Shown here one piece after another: positions 1 through 7,018 of a stretch of DNA of 9,021 bases. A program made the position numbers and the translations under genes. Source of the stretch: Propionibacteriaceae bacterium (GTDB taxonomy: Bacteria > Actinomycetota > Actinomycetes > Propionibacteriales > Propionibacteriaceae); assembly GCA_031260385.1 (NCBI GenBank), contig JAIRKB010000068.1, forward strand, positions 1 through 9,021, written 5' to 3'. The stretch's first letter is position 1, and every line of letters starts with the position of its first letter. The notes under the pieces were generated by a model that made no database searches, was not told the DNA's origin, and saw only the letters and a list, made by a program, of their open reading frames with translations.

Positions 1-1950
1 GGATTCTCGATGAACGTCTTCTCCGCCCTACCCGATGACGTCGACTTCATGATCGGCCAACATGAGGTCGTCGCCGGTCGCTGGCCGCAAACCCCCAACG
101 AATGCCTGGTGGTCTTGACCGAGTCCGGCGGGGTCTCCGACATGATGCTCTACGCGATGGGGCTCCGCGACCCGGCCGTTCTAGACAAGATGGTCGAAGA
201 GATGGCCAATGGGAATCCGATTGAGGCGCCCGCCCCCGGCGATCCGGTCACCTTTGACGACCTCATGAGCGTCGACTTCCGGGTCGTGCCAGCCGCCAGT
301 TTCTATGAGTACGACGAAACCTACAAGGTCTGGACCGATCGCCGCAGCGATCAAACCTGGCTGAAGAACACCGTCGCCGCTGGCCAGACCATGAAAGTCG
401 TCGGGATCGTCAAACCCCTCCCCGGCGAGGTCGGCCTATCAACTGGGCTATGGTATCCCGCCTCCCTGGTCTTCCACCTGATGGATCAGGCGACCAAAGC
501 CGATATTGTCGTCCAGCAACGGACCAACCCGGAGGTGAACGTCCTCTCCGGCAAGACCTTCGAGGAGGAAGCCAAGCGCCCCTCCCTATCGGACTTCGAC
601 TTCGCCACCATGCTCAACGTCGATCCGGAAATCCTCGGCGCCTTATTCGGCGGTGGTCTAACCGGAGTGGATTTCTCCGGGATGGATTTCTCCGGCATCG
701 ACCTGACAGGCATGGACCTATCAGGCCTCGACCTCTCGGGCATCGATCTATCCCAGATCGGGGGCGGCCAGATGAGCCTACCGGCCTTCGACTTGATCCA
801 ATTCCTTGCCGGGATCAATATCGAAGTCTCCTGGAGCGAGCTGCTGCCCCTGCTGAGTGACACCCTCGCCGAATACCTAACCTACGCTCTAGGGAACCTC
901 CCCGACCCCGACCCCGATAACCCAGACGATCCGGGCACCTCCCTGCCAACGATTGATGAACTGCTCAACGGCTTTATCGGTTGGTTCTCGACCTCGGGGG
1001 CCCAAGACGTCTTCATGGAACGTCTCGGCGAAGTCGTCAACCTCGAAGACCTCACCGATCAGGTCGCCAAGGCTTTCGGCGCCTACATGGCCCAGGTCAT
1101 GCAATCGATGCTCGAGTCAATGATGTCAACCCTCCAAACCCAGCTCACGGTCGTGATGCGCGGGATGACTGCCGCCATGCAATCGATGATGACCCAAGCC
1201 GTCGGCCAGATTGCCTCCCTATTCTCCTCGCTGAGTTTTGACCCAGCGGCGCTAAGCGATCTGTTCTCCTTCTCAATGCAGCCCGAACAACTGACCAGCT
1301 TGTTGATGTCGATGATGTCGAACCAGTCGAACTCGCTGGACTCCAACCTGCGCCAATTGGGCTACGCCGACCCGGCTAACCCATCCAGTATCGATATCTA
1401 CCCCAAGGATTTCGCCTCCAAGCAGTCGATCCTCGCCACCTTGGACTCCTACAACGACCGGATGCGCGATAGTGATCAAGAAGACAAGGTCGTCACCTAT
1501 ACCGACTATGTCGGCATGATGATGAACTCGGTCACCAGCATCGTGGACACGGTTTCGGTGGTCCTGACGGTCTTCGTTTCGATCTCGTTGGTGGTCTCCT
1601 CGATCATGATCGGTGTCATCACCTATATTTCAGTCCTCGAGCGACGCAAAGAGATCGGCATTCTGCGGGCCCTTGGTGCCTCGAAACGCGATATTGGCAA
1701 TGTCTTCAACGCCGAGACCCTCATCGTCGGCTTCATCGCCGGGGCGCTTGGGATGTTGATCAGCCTAGGCCTGGTCACCCTCGCCAACCCGATCATCTAC
1801 TCGCTGACCGACGTGCCCAACCTCGCCCAATTGCCGGCAGGAGCGCTCGTACTAATCGCTGTGTCAATGTTGCTGACCTTCGTCTCCGGGCTGATCCCCA
1901 GTTCAGCCGCCTCTCGGAAGGATCCCGTGGAGGCCTTGCGCAGCGAGTAG
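1..1950 (+). CDS. FtsX-type ABC transporter permease, C-terminal part (5' end outside window)
   Basis: Membrane permease of an ABC exporter or mechanotransmission-type transporter. The reading frame is open from base 1 without an upstream stop, so the ATG at 10 is very unlikely to be the true start and the gene is partial. Numbering from that ATG (646 residues): 1-215 is an extracytoplasmic domain of the MacB/FtsX periplasmic-core kind; 216-250 is a run of seven pentads of the form D-[FL]-[ST]-G-x, a pentapeptide-repeat pattern; 298-308 is an Asp/Pro-rich linker; 355-440 is helical and very rich in Met; 505-646 is the FtsX domain with three membrane helices (about 508-541, 571-596, 608-630). 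The ERRKEIGILRALGAS motif after the first of these helices is typical of the coupling region of FtsX permeases. The ATPase is presumably encoded upstream or within the same polypeptide. The substrate is unknown. The gene ends two bases from the convergent DUF2469 gene. Confidence 0.88.
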   Translation, partial: GFSMNVFSALPDDVDFMIGQHEVVAGRWPQTPNECLVVLTESGGVSDMMLYAMGLRDPAVLDKMVEEMANGNPIEAPAPGDPVTFDDLMSVDFRVVPAASFYEYDETYKVWTDRRSDQTWLKNTVAAGQTMKVVGIVKPLPGEVGLSTGLWYPASLVFHLMDQATKADIVVQQRTNPEVNVLSGKTFEEEAKRPSLSDFDFATMLNVDPEILGALFGGGLTGVDFSGMDFSGIDLTGMDLSGLDLSGIDLSQIGGGQMSLPAFDLIQFLAGINIEVSWSELLPLLSDTLAEYLTYALGNLPDPDPDNPDDPGTSLPTIDELLNGFIGWFSTSGAQDVFMERLGEVVNLEDLTDQVAKAFGAYMAQVMQSMLESMMSTLQTQLTVVMRGMTAAMQSMMTQAVGQIASLFSSLSFDPAALSDLFSFSMQPEQLTSLLMSMMSNQSNSLDSNLRQLGYADPANPSSIDIYPKDFASKQSILATLDSYNDRMRDSDQEDKVVTYTDYVGMMMNSVTSIVDTVSVVLTVFVSISLVVSSIMIGVITYISVLERRKEIGILRALGASKRDIGNVFNAETLIVGFIAGALGMLISLGLVTLANPIIYSLTDVPNLAQLPAGALVLIAVSMLLTFVSGLIPSSAASRKDPVEALRSE

Positions 1951-1952
1951 GC

Positions 1953-2264
1953 TCAGCTCGTCTCGGGGACCTGCAACTCGCTGTGAGCGATCTCTTCGAT
2001 CGAGACATCGCGGAAGGTGAGGACCTTGGCGGTCTTCACGAAGCGGGCCGGGCGATACATATCCCAGACCCAGGCGTCCGCCATCGACACCTCGTAGTAG
2101 ATATCGCCTGCTTCCGTACGAACCTTCACGTCAACGTTGTTGCATAGGTAGAAGCGTCGCTCGGTTTCGACGGCGTAGCGAAAGATGCCGATGACATCTT
2201 TGTACTCCTTGTACAAGGCGAGCTCTAGCTCAGATTCGTAGGACTCAAGATCTTCAGCACTCAT
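1953..2264 (-). CDS. DUF2469 family protein
   Basis: Small conserved actinobacterial protein of 103 residues, the normal length for the family (Rv2901c of M. tuberculosis lies in the same place after rnhB). Its biochemical function is not known. The acidic N-terminus (MSAEDLESYESELELALYKEY) and the following stretch, with paired aromatic residues and WVWDMYRP near residue 70, are the recognisable family features. There is no signal peptide or membrane helix, so it should be cytosolic. The ATG at 2264 overlaps the rnhB stop by four bases (ATGA), and no good Shine-Dalgarno is visible, so translational coupling to rnhB is likely. It is the last gene of the rplS-lepB-rnhB operon and ends two bases from the convergent ABC permease. 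Family assignment is firm; the role is open. Confidence 0.9.
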   Translation of the reverse strand: MSAEDLESYESELELALYKEYKDVIGIFRYAVETERRFYLCNNVDVKVRTEAGDIYYEVSMADAWVWDMYRPARFVKTAKVLTFRDVSIEEIAHSELQVPETS

Positions 2265-2896
2265 AATGACTTTACTTTAGTCGCTTTCGCCACATTCCCA
2301 TAGCTCATCCGATGCTGTGGGCAAGGTCCGTGTCGGTCGAGATGACGTTGGTGTAGCGCCGTCGCATAACCTTTGTGCTTGGAAAACTCGTAGTCAGGAT
2401 AGTGTTCGTCGAGGCTGGTCATGATCCGATCCCGGGTCACTTTCGCCACAATCGACGCCGCCGACACGCAGGGGGCGACCTGATCGGCCTTCCACATTCC
2501 CAAGCTCGGCATCGGCAGATCGGGCACGGCAAAACCATCGGTCAAGACGAACGTCGGCGTCACCTCCAGGGTCAAGATGGCCTGACGTAGCGCGTAGAGG
2601 TTAGCGGCTTGTATCCCCATCCGGTCGCACTCCCCCGCCTCAACGATCACGCAGGCCACCGCCAAAGCATGGGCGATGATCAGATCATAGAGCCGGTCAC
2701 GAGCTCGGGCGGTCAACGCTTTGGAATCGTCGAGCCCACCAATTGGCCTAGTCTCCGCCAGGATGACAGCGGCGGCCACCAGCGGCCCAGCACAAGCACC
2801 CCGTCCGGCTTCGTCCGCCCCAGCGACCGGCCCTAGGCCAGCCTGCATCAGCATTTGCTCGTAGCCAACGCCTAGTCCACCCCGCTCAGCGGTCAT
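2261..2896 (-). CDS. rnhB: Ribonuclease HII
   Basis: Cleaves the RNA strand of RNA-DNA hybrids and incises at ribonucleotides misincorporated in DNA; a cytosolic, Mn/Mg-dependent enzyme. With the ATG at 2896 it has 211 residues, the usual length. The four catalytic acidic residues are visible: Asp28-Glu29 in GADEAGRG, Asp120 in LTDG, and Asp138 in KADQVAPCVSAASIVAKV. Their spacing equals that of the E. coli enzyme (D16, E17, D108, D126) shifted by 12. LDDSKAL at 55-61 and HKGYAT at 174-179 are further family motifs. A GTG at 2908 would add four residues. I prefer 2896 because it gives an ATGA overlap with the lepB stop, matching the ATGA overlap at the 3' end with the DUF2469 gene, with a GGA at suitable distance upstream. 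Function is very secure. Confidence 0.95.
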   Translation of the reverse strand: MTAERGGLGVGYEQMLMQAGLGPVAGADEAGRGACAGPLVAAAVILAETRPIGGLDDSKALTARARDRLYDLIIAHALAVACVIVEAGECDRMGIQAANLYALRQAILTLEVTPTFVLTDGFAVPDLPMPSLGMWKADQVAPCVSAASIVAKVTRDRIMTSLDEHYPDYEFSKHKGYATALHQRHLDRHGPCPQHRMSYGNVAKATKVKSL

Positions 2897-3666
2897 AGAC
2901 AGGTCCACTGAGCCTGACCGTACGGTGGTGGCACCCCGGTAGGCTCCGGAATCTCCGCGAAGCTAGATGGCGTAGAGAAAGAGTTCCACCGTGACGGCGG
3001 CCAGACAATCGCTACCGTCACCCCCTGGATCGACTCCAGGGAAGGAAAGGTTAGATCCGGGGTTGACAGCGGGCCTCGGCACATGTGGTAACGCGAGTCG
3101 GAGGACCGGTCACGATGGTCACCAAGGACAAAGACCCGGCCTTCCGGCACAACCACATCGAAAGGCATCTGGGCCACCGAAGAGTTCTCGACGTAGAGAT
3201 ACTCAGTCTCATTGAGGGACTGTCCGTTGACGGTTATTCGCCCGAGGTCATCGCAACAGGTTACCCGATCCCCCGGCAAACCGATCAAGCGTTTGACAAG
3301 ATATTGCTCATCCTGAGGGGGCAACACCCTGAGGAAGGCGAGGCCTTTCTTCCACCAGGGCACCTGGGTTTGCGAGGGCTCTAGCCAACCCAGGTCATCG
3401 CGGAACACCACGATGGCACCGCGTTCGATCGTGCCCGGCTTCCAAACGACGATCGAATCACCCTTCTTAAGGGTGTTCTCCATCGAGGTGGAGGGGACTG
3501 AGTAGGGCTGGACGAGAAAGATCCGCGCTAGGGCGACGACCAGGAGGGCAATGATGAAGTAGAGCGCAAACTCACCAAGCCAGCGTAGAAACACCTTCCA
3601 AGCCGGACGCGGTTTCGCTTCCGGCTCGGCGGTGGTGATCTGGTCGGTGGAAGATTCTTGCGTCAT
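2893..3666 (-). CDS. lepB: Signal peptidase I
   Basis: Membrane-bound serine protease that removes signal peptides from exported preproteins on the outer face of the cytoplasmic membrane. It has 257 residues. Residues 1-30 are a charged cytoplasmic tail and 33-51 are one membrane helix. The catalytic Ser61 lies in PSTSMENTL and the general base Lys125 in YLVKRLIGLPGD. Box E is GDHRDRSSDSR at 182-192; the His in place of the commoner Asn is, from memory, frequent in actinobacteria. A Cys pair at 137-138 and Cys196 could form an extracytoplasmic disulfide. The C-terminus after about residue 228 is a Pro/Ser-rich tail. The ATG at 3666 has GGGGTG six bases upstream, and the gene lies 30 bases after rplS with a hairpin in the gap. 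rnhB overlaps its stop by four bases. Identification is secure. Confidence 0.95.
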   Translation of the reverse strand: MTQESSTDQITTAEPEAKPRPAWKVFLRWLGEFALYFIIALLVVALARIFLVQPYSVPSTSMENTLKKGDSIVVWKPGTIERGAIVVFRDDLGWLEPSQTQVPWWKKGLAFLRVLPPQDEQYLVKRLIGLPGDRVTCCDDLGRITVNGQSLNETEYLYVENSSVAQMPFDVVVPEGRVFVLGDHRDRSSDSRYHMCRGPLSTPDLTFPSLESIQGVTVAIVWPPSRWNSFSTPSSFAEIPEPTGVPPPYGQAQWTCL

Positions 3667-3679
3667 CTGGGCACCCCGT

Positions 3680-3699
3680 TAAGCTCGCGGGGGAGCTTA
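3680..3699 (-). promoter_or_regulatory. Hairpin over the rplS stop codon, in the rplS-lepB gap
   Basis: A perfect 7-bp inverted repeat, TAAGCTC and GAGCTTA, has a six-base loop. The first three bases of the 5' arm in the transcript are the rplS TAA stop. No T-run follows on the minus strand, so it is not a classical intrinsic terminator. It sits 13 bases upstream of the lepB ATG, just before its Shine-Dalgarno. By inference it could protect the rplS mRNA 3' end after processing, or lower lepB expression relative to the abundant L19. Confidence 0.5.
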
Positions 3700-4047
3700 C
3701 TTGAACCGCTTCTCTTTGATCTTGGCTTTCTTACCACGCAAGGCGCGTAGGTAATACAGCTTGGCCCGCCGGACATCGCCCCGGCGTTCAACCTCAATCC
3801 GATCAATGATTGGGGAATGGAGGGGGAAGGTCCGCTCGACACCGATCCCGAAGGATAGTTTGCGGACGGTAAAAGCTTCTTGGACTCCGGACCCAGTCCG
3901 GGCGATCACGACGCCGGCAAAGATCTGGATACGAGAGCGCGCCCCTTCAACGACCTTGACATGGACTTTCACGGAGTCACCAGGCCAGAACTCGGGGATA
4001 TCTTTGCGCAGGGACTCGGCGTCAATCGCCGAAATGAGCTGATTCAT
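3697..4047 (-). CDS. rplS: 50S ribosomal protein L19
   Basis: Structural protein of the large ribosomal subunit, placed at the 30S-50S interface. It has 116 residues, the family length. Characteristic segments are PGDSVKVHVKVVEG (22-35), IQIFAGVVIA (40-49), FTVRKLSFGIGVERTFPLHSP (59-79) and RRAKLYYLRALRGK (91-104), with a Lys/Arg-rich tail. The frame is open further upstream to 4161, but the ATG at 4047 is the start because a strong GGAGG lies directly before it and the homology to L19 begins there. It is the first gene of the operon with lepB, rnhB and DUF2469. It follows the sdh terminator and has its own promoter and a structured leader. In many actinobacteria rplS follows rimM-trmD; here its upstream neighbour is the sdh operon. 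Confidence 0.97.
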   Translation of the reverse strand: MNQLISAIDAESLRKDIPEFWPGDSVKVHVKVVEGARSRIQIFAGVVIARTGSGVQEAFTVRKLSFGIGVERTFPLHSPIIDRIEVERRGDVRRAKLYYLRALRGKKAKIKEKRFK

Positions 4048-4114
4048 TATTACCTCCAGGTGCCACAGGTCACCATAAGTTTGTTGTCGAGGCCCGAGGC
4101 TTCCCCCTGTGGCA
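4048..4114 (-). promoter_or_regulatory. Structured leader of rplS mRNA with Shine-Dalgarno
   Basis: The leader contains a perfect 9-bp pairing, TGCCACAGG (complement of 4106-4114) with CCTGTGGCA (complement of 4061-4069), enclosing 36 bases. The stem ends only a few bases before the GGAGG ribosome site (about 4053-4057). This geometry suits control of ribosome access, as in autoregulated ribosomal-protein leaders. L19 leaders are known in other phyla, but I cannot match this one to a described family. Pairing is seen directly; regulation is inferred. Confidence 0.5.
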
Positions 4115-4170
4115 GGAACCGTACGGACGCAAGGGTCAATCTTGCCATAACTGACCCTCACTCGCCAACT

Positions 4171-4200
4171 ATATTAGGTATAGTCTACTGGCTAAGACAA
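4171..4200 (-). promoter_or_regulatory. Promoter of the rplS operon
   Basis: On the minus strand a -35 like TTGTCT (4195-4200) is followed after 18 bases by a -10 like TAATAT (4171-4176). Transcription would start near 4164, giving a leader of about 115 bases. It lies between the sdh terminator and rplS. The -35 box shares two bases with the terminator T-tract. Prediction is from the hexamers only. Confidence 0.55.
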
Positions 4201-4233
4201 AAACCCGCCGCTATCCACGAGGATAACGGCGGG
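4199..4233 (-). terminator. Intrinsic terminator of the sdhCAB operon
   Basis: On the minus strand a 13-bp stem (CCCGCCGTTATCC pairing with GGATAGCGGCGGG, one G-U pair) with a four-base loop is followed by five T residues. It lies 24 bases beyond the sdhB stop. The other strand has no T-run after the hairpin and shows a C-A mismatch, so the signal works in the sdh direction. Confidence 0.9.
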
Positions 4234-4257
4234 TCTAAGGTCCGCGTCGAGAAAGAC

Positions 4258-5013
4258 TCAGACGGACTTGAATAGTGAGGCGAACAGATCGCGGTTGAGT
4301 TGGGCGATCGACTCCAACGGAACCTTCTTCGGGCAGACCGCGGCGCATTCGCCAACATTCTGGCAACCACCGAAGCCAACTCCATCATGAGCCGCCACCA
4401 TCGCCTTAACGCGACTATGCCGCTCCGGCTGGCCTTGCGGCAGGTTGGCGAGGTGAGTGATCTTCGCCGCCGTGAACAACATGCCAGACCCGTTCGGGCA
4501 GGCCGCTACGCAGGCTCCACAACCGATGCAGCAGGCGTTATCAAACGCCCGATCGGCTAGATGTTTCGGCGCTGGTGTCGAGTGGGCTTCCGGGGCTGAA
4601 CCAGTGTTCGCCGAAATGAAGCCCCCGGCCTGAATGATCCGATCAAAAGCCGAGCGGTCGACAACGAGATCCTTGACGACCGGGAAGGCTCCCGCCCGCC
4701 AGGGCTCGACCTCGATCACTGCGCCATCAGCGAAGTAACGCATGTGGAGTTGGCAGGTTGTCGTCGCGATCGGCGACTCGTACCGTCCATGAGCGGAGCC
4801 CTTGATCACAACCCCGCACATCCCGCAGATTCCCTCGCGGCAATCGGAGTCGAAGGCGACAGGCTCTCCACCCTTGGTTGTGAGATCCTCGTTCAGCATG
4901 TCGAGCATTTCCAAGAAACTCATGTCCTCAGAGACATCATCGAGCCGATAGGTCTTCATGGACCCCTTGGCGTCCTTATTGGCTTGACGCCAAACCTTTA
5001 ACGTAATTTTCAC
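4258..5013 (-). CDS. sdhB: Succinate dehydrogenase/fumarate reductase iron-sulfur subunit
   Basis: Carries electrons from the flavin of SdhA to the membrane anchor and quinone through three iron-sulfur clusters. It has 251 residues. The N-terminal ferredoxin-like domain has Cys58, Cys63, Cys66 and Cys87 for the 2Fe-2S cluster. The C-terminal domain has CIGCGAC (Cys162, 165, 168) with Cys227 for 4Fe-4S, and Cys172, Cys217 and Cys223 for 3Fe-4S. All expected ligands are present. The start is a GTG at 5013, which overlaps the sdhA TGA stop (GTGA), with GGAG six bases before it, so it is translationally coupled to sdhA. It is the last gene of the operon and a strong terminator follows. Sequence alone cannot separate oxidation of succinate from reduction of fumarate. 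Confidence 0.95.
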   Translation of the reverse strand: MKITLKVWRQANKDAKGSMKTYRLDDVSEDMSFLEMLDMLNEDLTTKGGEPVAFDSDCREGICGMCGVVIKGSAHGRYESPIATTTCQLHMRYFADGAVIEVEPWRAGAFPVVKDLVVDRSAFDRIIQAGGFISANTGSAPEAHSTPAPKHLADRAFDNACCIGCGACVAACPNGSGMLFTAAKITHLANLPQGQPERHSRVKAMVAAHDGVGFGGCQNVGECAAVCPKKVPLESIAQLNRDLFASLFKSV

Positions 5014-7016
5014 TTGTAACTCCGTTGCTTCAGCTCGATGGCCTCGTAGTTCAGAGGCTCCATATGAAGGATTGGGGCTTCCCCGTCACCGGCATACTCC
5101 CAGGCCGCCACATAGGCGAACTCGTCGTCGTGGCGTAGGGCTTCGCCGTCCTCGGTTTGCGACTCACGGCGGAAGTGACCACCGCAAGATTCACGCCGAT
5201 TCAGAGCGTCAATGCACATCAACTCAGCTAGATCAATGAAGTCGATCACCCGACCAGCCCGTTCGAGGGCCTGGTTGAAGTCGACGCCAGTGCCCGGAAC
5301 CTTGACATTGGTCCAGAACTCCTCGCGCAGGGCACGAATCTTCTCGATCGCGATCTGTAGGCCCTCTTCGGTCCGTTCCATACCGCAGTACTCCCACATA
5401 ATCGCCCCGACTTCACGGTGGAAGGAGTCAACCGTCCGCGTGCCGTCAACGGCCAGCAACCGATCGACGCGGGCTTTCGCGGCCTCAAGCGCCTCAACGG
5501 CGGCCGGGGTCGCATCGTCGATCTTCTCGAAGGGGCCATCAGCCAGATAGTCGTTGATCGTGTTCGGCAAGACGAAGTAGCCGTCACCGAGACCCTGCAT
5601 CAGCGCCGAAGCGCCGAGGCGGTTAGCCCCGTGATCGGAGAAGTTGGCTTCGCCAGCGACGTACAACCCAGGAATCGAGCTCATCAGGTCGTAATCAACC
5701 CACAGCCCGCCCATGACATAGTGGACGGCCGGGTAGATCCGCATTGGCGTTGCGTAGGGATCTTCACCGGTGATTTGTGCATACATATCGAAGAGGTTGC
5801 CGTAGAGCTTCTCGACGGCTGCCTTGCCCAGGCGAGCGATCGCGTCGGCGAAGTCTAGATAGACCCCACGACGCCGCTGCTGGGAGACACCCTCCTGGGT
5901 GACCTCGCTGATCAGCGGTCCCACCCCTCGGCCGTCATCGCACATATACTTCGCCTGGCGGCTAGCAATATCGCGTGGCACTAGGTTGCCGAAGGAGGGA
6001 TAGATCCGCTCTAGGTAATAGTCGCGGTCCTCTTCGGGAATCTGGCGCGGATCCTTCTCGGCATCCGCCGGATCCTTGGGAACCCAGATCCGACCATCGT
6101 TGCGCAGCGATTCCGACATCAGGGTCAGCTTCGACTGGTGATCACCCTGGACTGGGATACAGGTCGGGTGGATCTGCGTGTAGCAAGGGTTCGCCATGTA
6201 AGCGCCCTTGCGGTGTGCCCGCCAAGCCGCCGTGACATTGGACCCCATCGCGTTAGTCGACAAGAAGAAGACATTGCCATAACCACCGGAGGCGAGAACC
6301 ACCGCGTCGGCATACCAAGCTTCGATCTTCCCACTGATCAGGTCGCGGGTGACGATCCCCCGGGCCTTACCATTGTGAACAATCACTTCCATCATGTCGT
6401 GACGAGAGTGCATCGTCACCGTCCCAGCGGCGACCTGACGTTCCAGGGCCTGGTAAGCGCCGATCAGGAGCTGCTGACCGGTTTGGCCGCGGGCGTAGAA
6501 GGTACGTTGGACTTGCACCCCACCAAAGGAGCGCGTATCCAACAGCCCACCGTACTCACGAGCGAAAGGCACGCCTTGGGCGACGCACTGATCAATGATG
6601 CCCGCTGAGATTTCCGCCAAGCGGTAGACATTGGTCTCGCGAGCGCGATAGTCCCCACCCTTAACGGTGTCGTAGAAGAGCCGGTGAACCGAGTCATTGT
6701 CATTGCGGTAATTCTTCGCCGCGTTGATCCCCCCCTGGGCCGCGATCGAATGGGCCCGCCGAGGCGAGTCCTGATAGCAGAAGCTGTGGACGTTGTAGCC
6801 GGCTTCACCAAGAGTGGCCCCCGCCGCCGCGCCCGCCAAGCCCGTACCAACAATGATCACTGTCAGCTTACGGCGGTTGGCCGGGTTAACCAGCTTGGCT
6901 TGGAGCTGGCGCGCCTGCCATTTCTTATCAATCGGGCCCGCCGGAGCCTTGGTGTCGTGGATATCCGCACCGAGACTGAAGTAGGTGCTAGGTTTCGATT
7001 TCTTTGTCACAGCCAT
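5010..7016 (-). CDS. sdhA: Succinate dehydrogenase/fumarate reductase flavoprotein subunit
   Basis: Catalytic subunit that interconverts succinate and fumarate with covalently bound FAD at the inner face of the membrane. It has 668 residues from the ATG at 7016. The Rossmann dinucleotide motif GTGLAG is at 57-62. His89 in RRAHSIAAQGG is the expected site of 8-alpha-histidyl FAD linkage. Other family segments are TQIHPTCIPVQG, PRDIASRQ, PAVHYVMGGLWVDY and GEANFSDHGANRLGASAL, covering FAD and dicarboxylate binding. The long N-terminal extension (about 50 residues ahead of the Rossmann fold) and PANRRKLTVIIVGTG are typical of the actinobacterial B-type enzyme. An ATG at 7031 would add five residues and overlap sdhC by 13 bases; I chose 7016, two bases after the sdhC stop. 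It overlaps sdhB by three bases. Confidence 0.95.
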   Translation of the reverse strand: MAVTKKSKPSTYFSLGADIHDTKAPAGPIDKKWQARQLQAKLVNPANRRKLTVIIVGTGLAGAAAGATLGEAGYNVHSFCYQDSPRRAHSIAAQGGINAAKNYRNDNDSVHRLFYDTVKGGDYRARETNVYRLAEISAGIIDQCVAQGVPFAREYGGLLDTRSFGGVQVQRTFYARGQTGQQLLIGAYQALERQVAAGTVTMHSRHDMMEVIVHNGKARGIVTRDLISGKIEAWYADAVVLASGGYGNVFFLSTNAMGSNVTAAWRAHRKGAYMANPCYTQIHPTCIPVQGDHQSKLTLMSESLRNDGRIWVPKDPADAEKDPRQIPEEDRDYYLERIYPSFGNLVPRDIASRQAKYMCDDGRGVGPLISEVTQEGVSQQRRRGVYLDFADAIARLGKAAVEKLYGNLFDMYAQITGEDPYATPMRIYPAVHYVMGGLWVDYDLMSSIPGLYVAGEANFSDHGANRLGASALMQGLGDGYFVLPNTINDYLADGPFEKIDDATPAAVEALEAAKARVDRLLAVDGTRTVDSFHREVGAIMWEYCGMERTEEGLQIAIEKIRALREEFWTNVKVPGTGVDFNQALERAGRVIDFIDLAELMCIDALNRRESCGGHFRRESQTEDGEALRHDDEFAYVAAWEYAGDGEAPILHMEPLNYEAIELKQRSYK

Positions 7017-7018
7017 GA

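Noticed and set aside
450..1346. Open frames in other phases and on the minus strand within the ABC permease gene
   Set aside because: The composition follows the real frame, including the repeat-derived Arg/Pro/Ser strings; no independent gene signals.
3023..3041. 7-bp inverted repeat CCCTGGA/TCCAGGG within lepB
   Set aside because: It lies inside a well-conserved coding region with no T-run; probably chance.
3697..4161. Longer start for rplS (154 residues)
   Set aside because: The extra 38 codons are the mRNA leader; L19 homology and the strong GGAGG site both point to the ATG at 4047.
5418..6608. Long plus-strand open frames opposite sdhA (5418-5858 and 6138-6608)
   Set aside because: Antisense shadows of a GC-rich gene, without motifs or ribosome sites.
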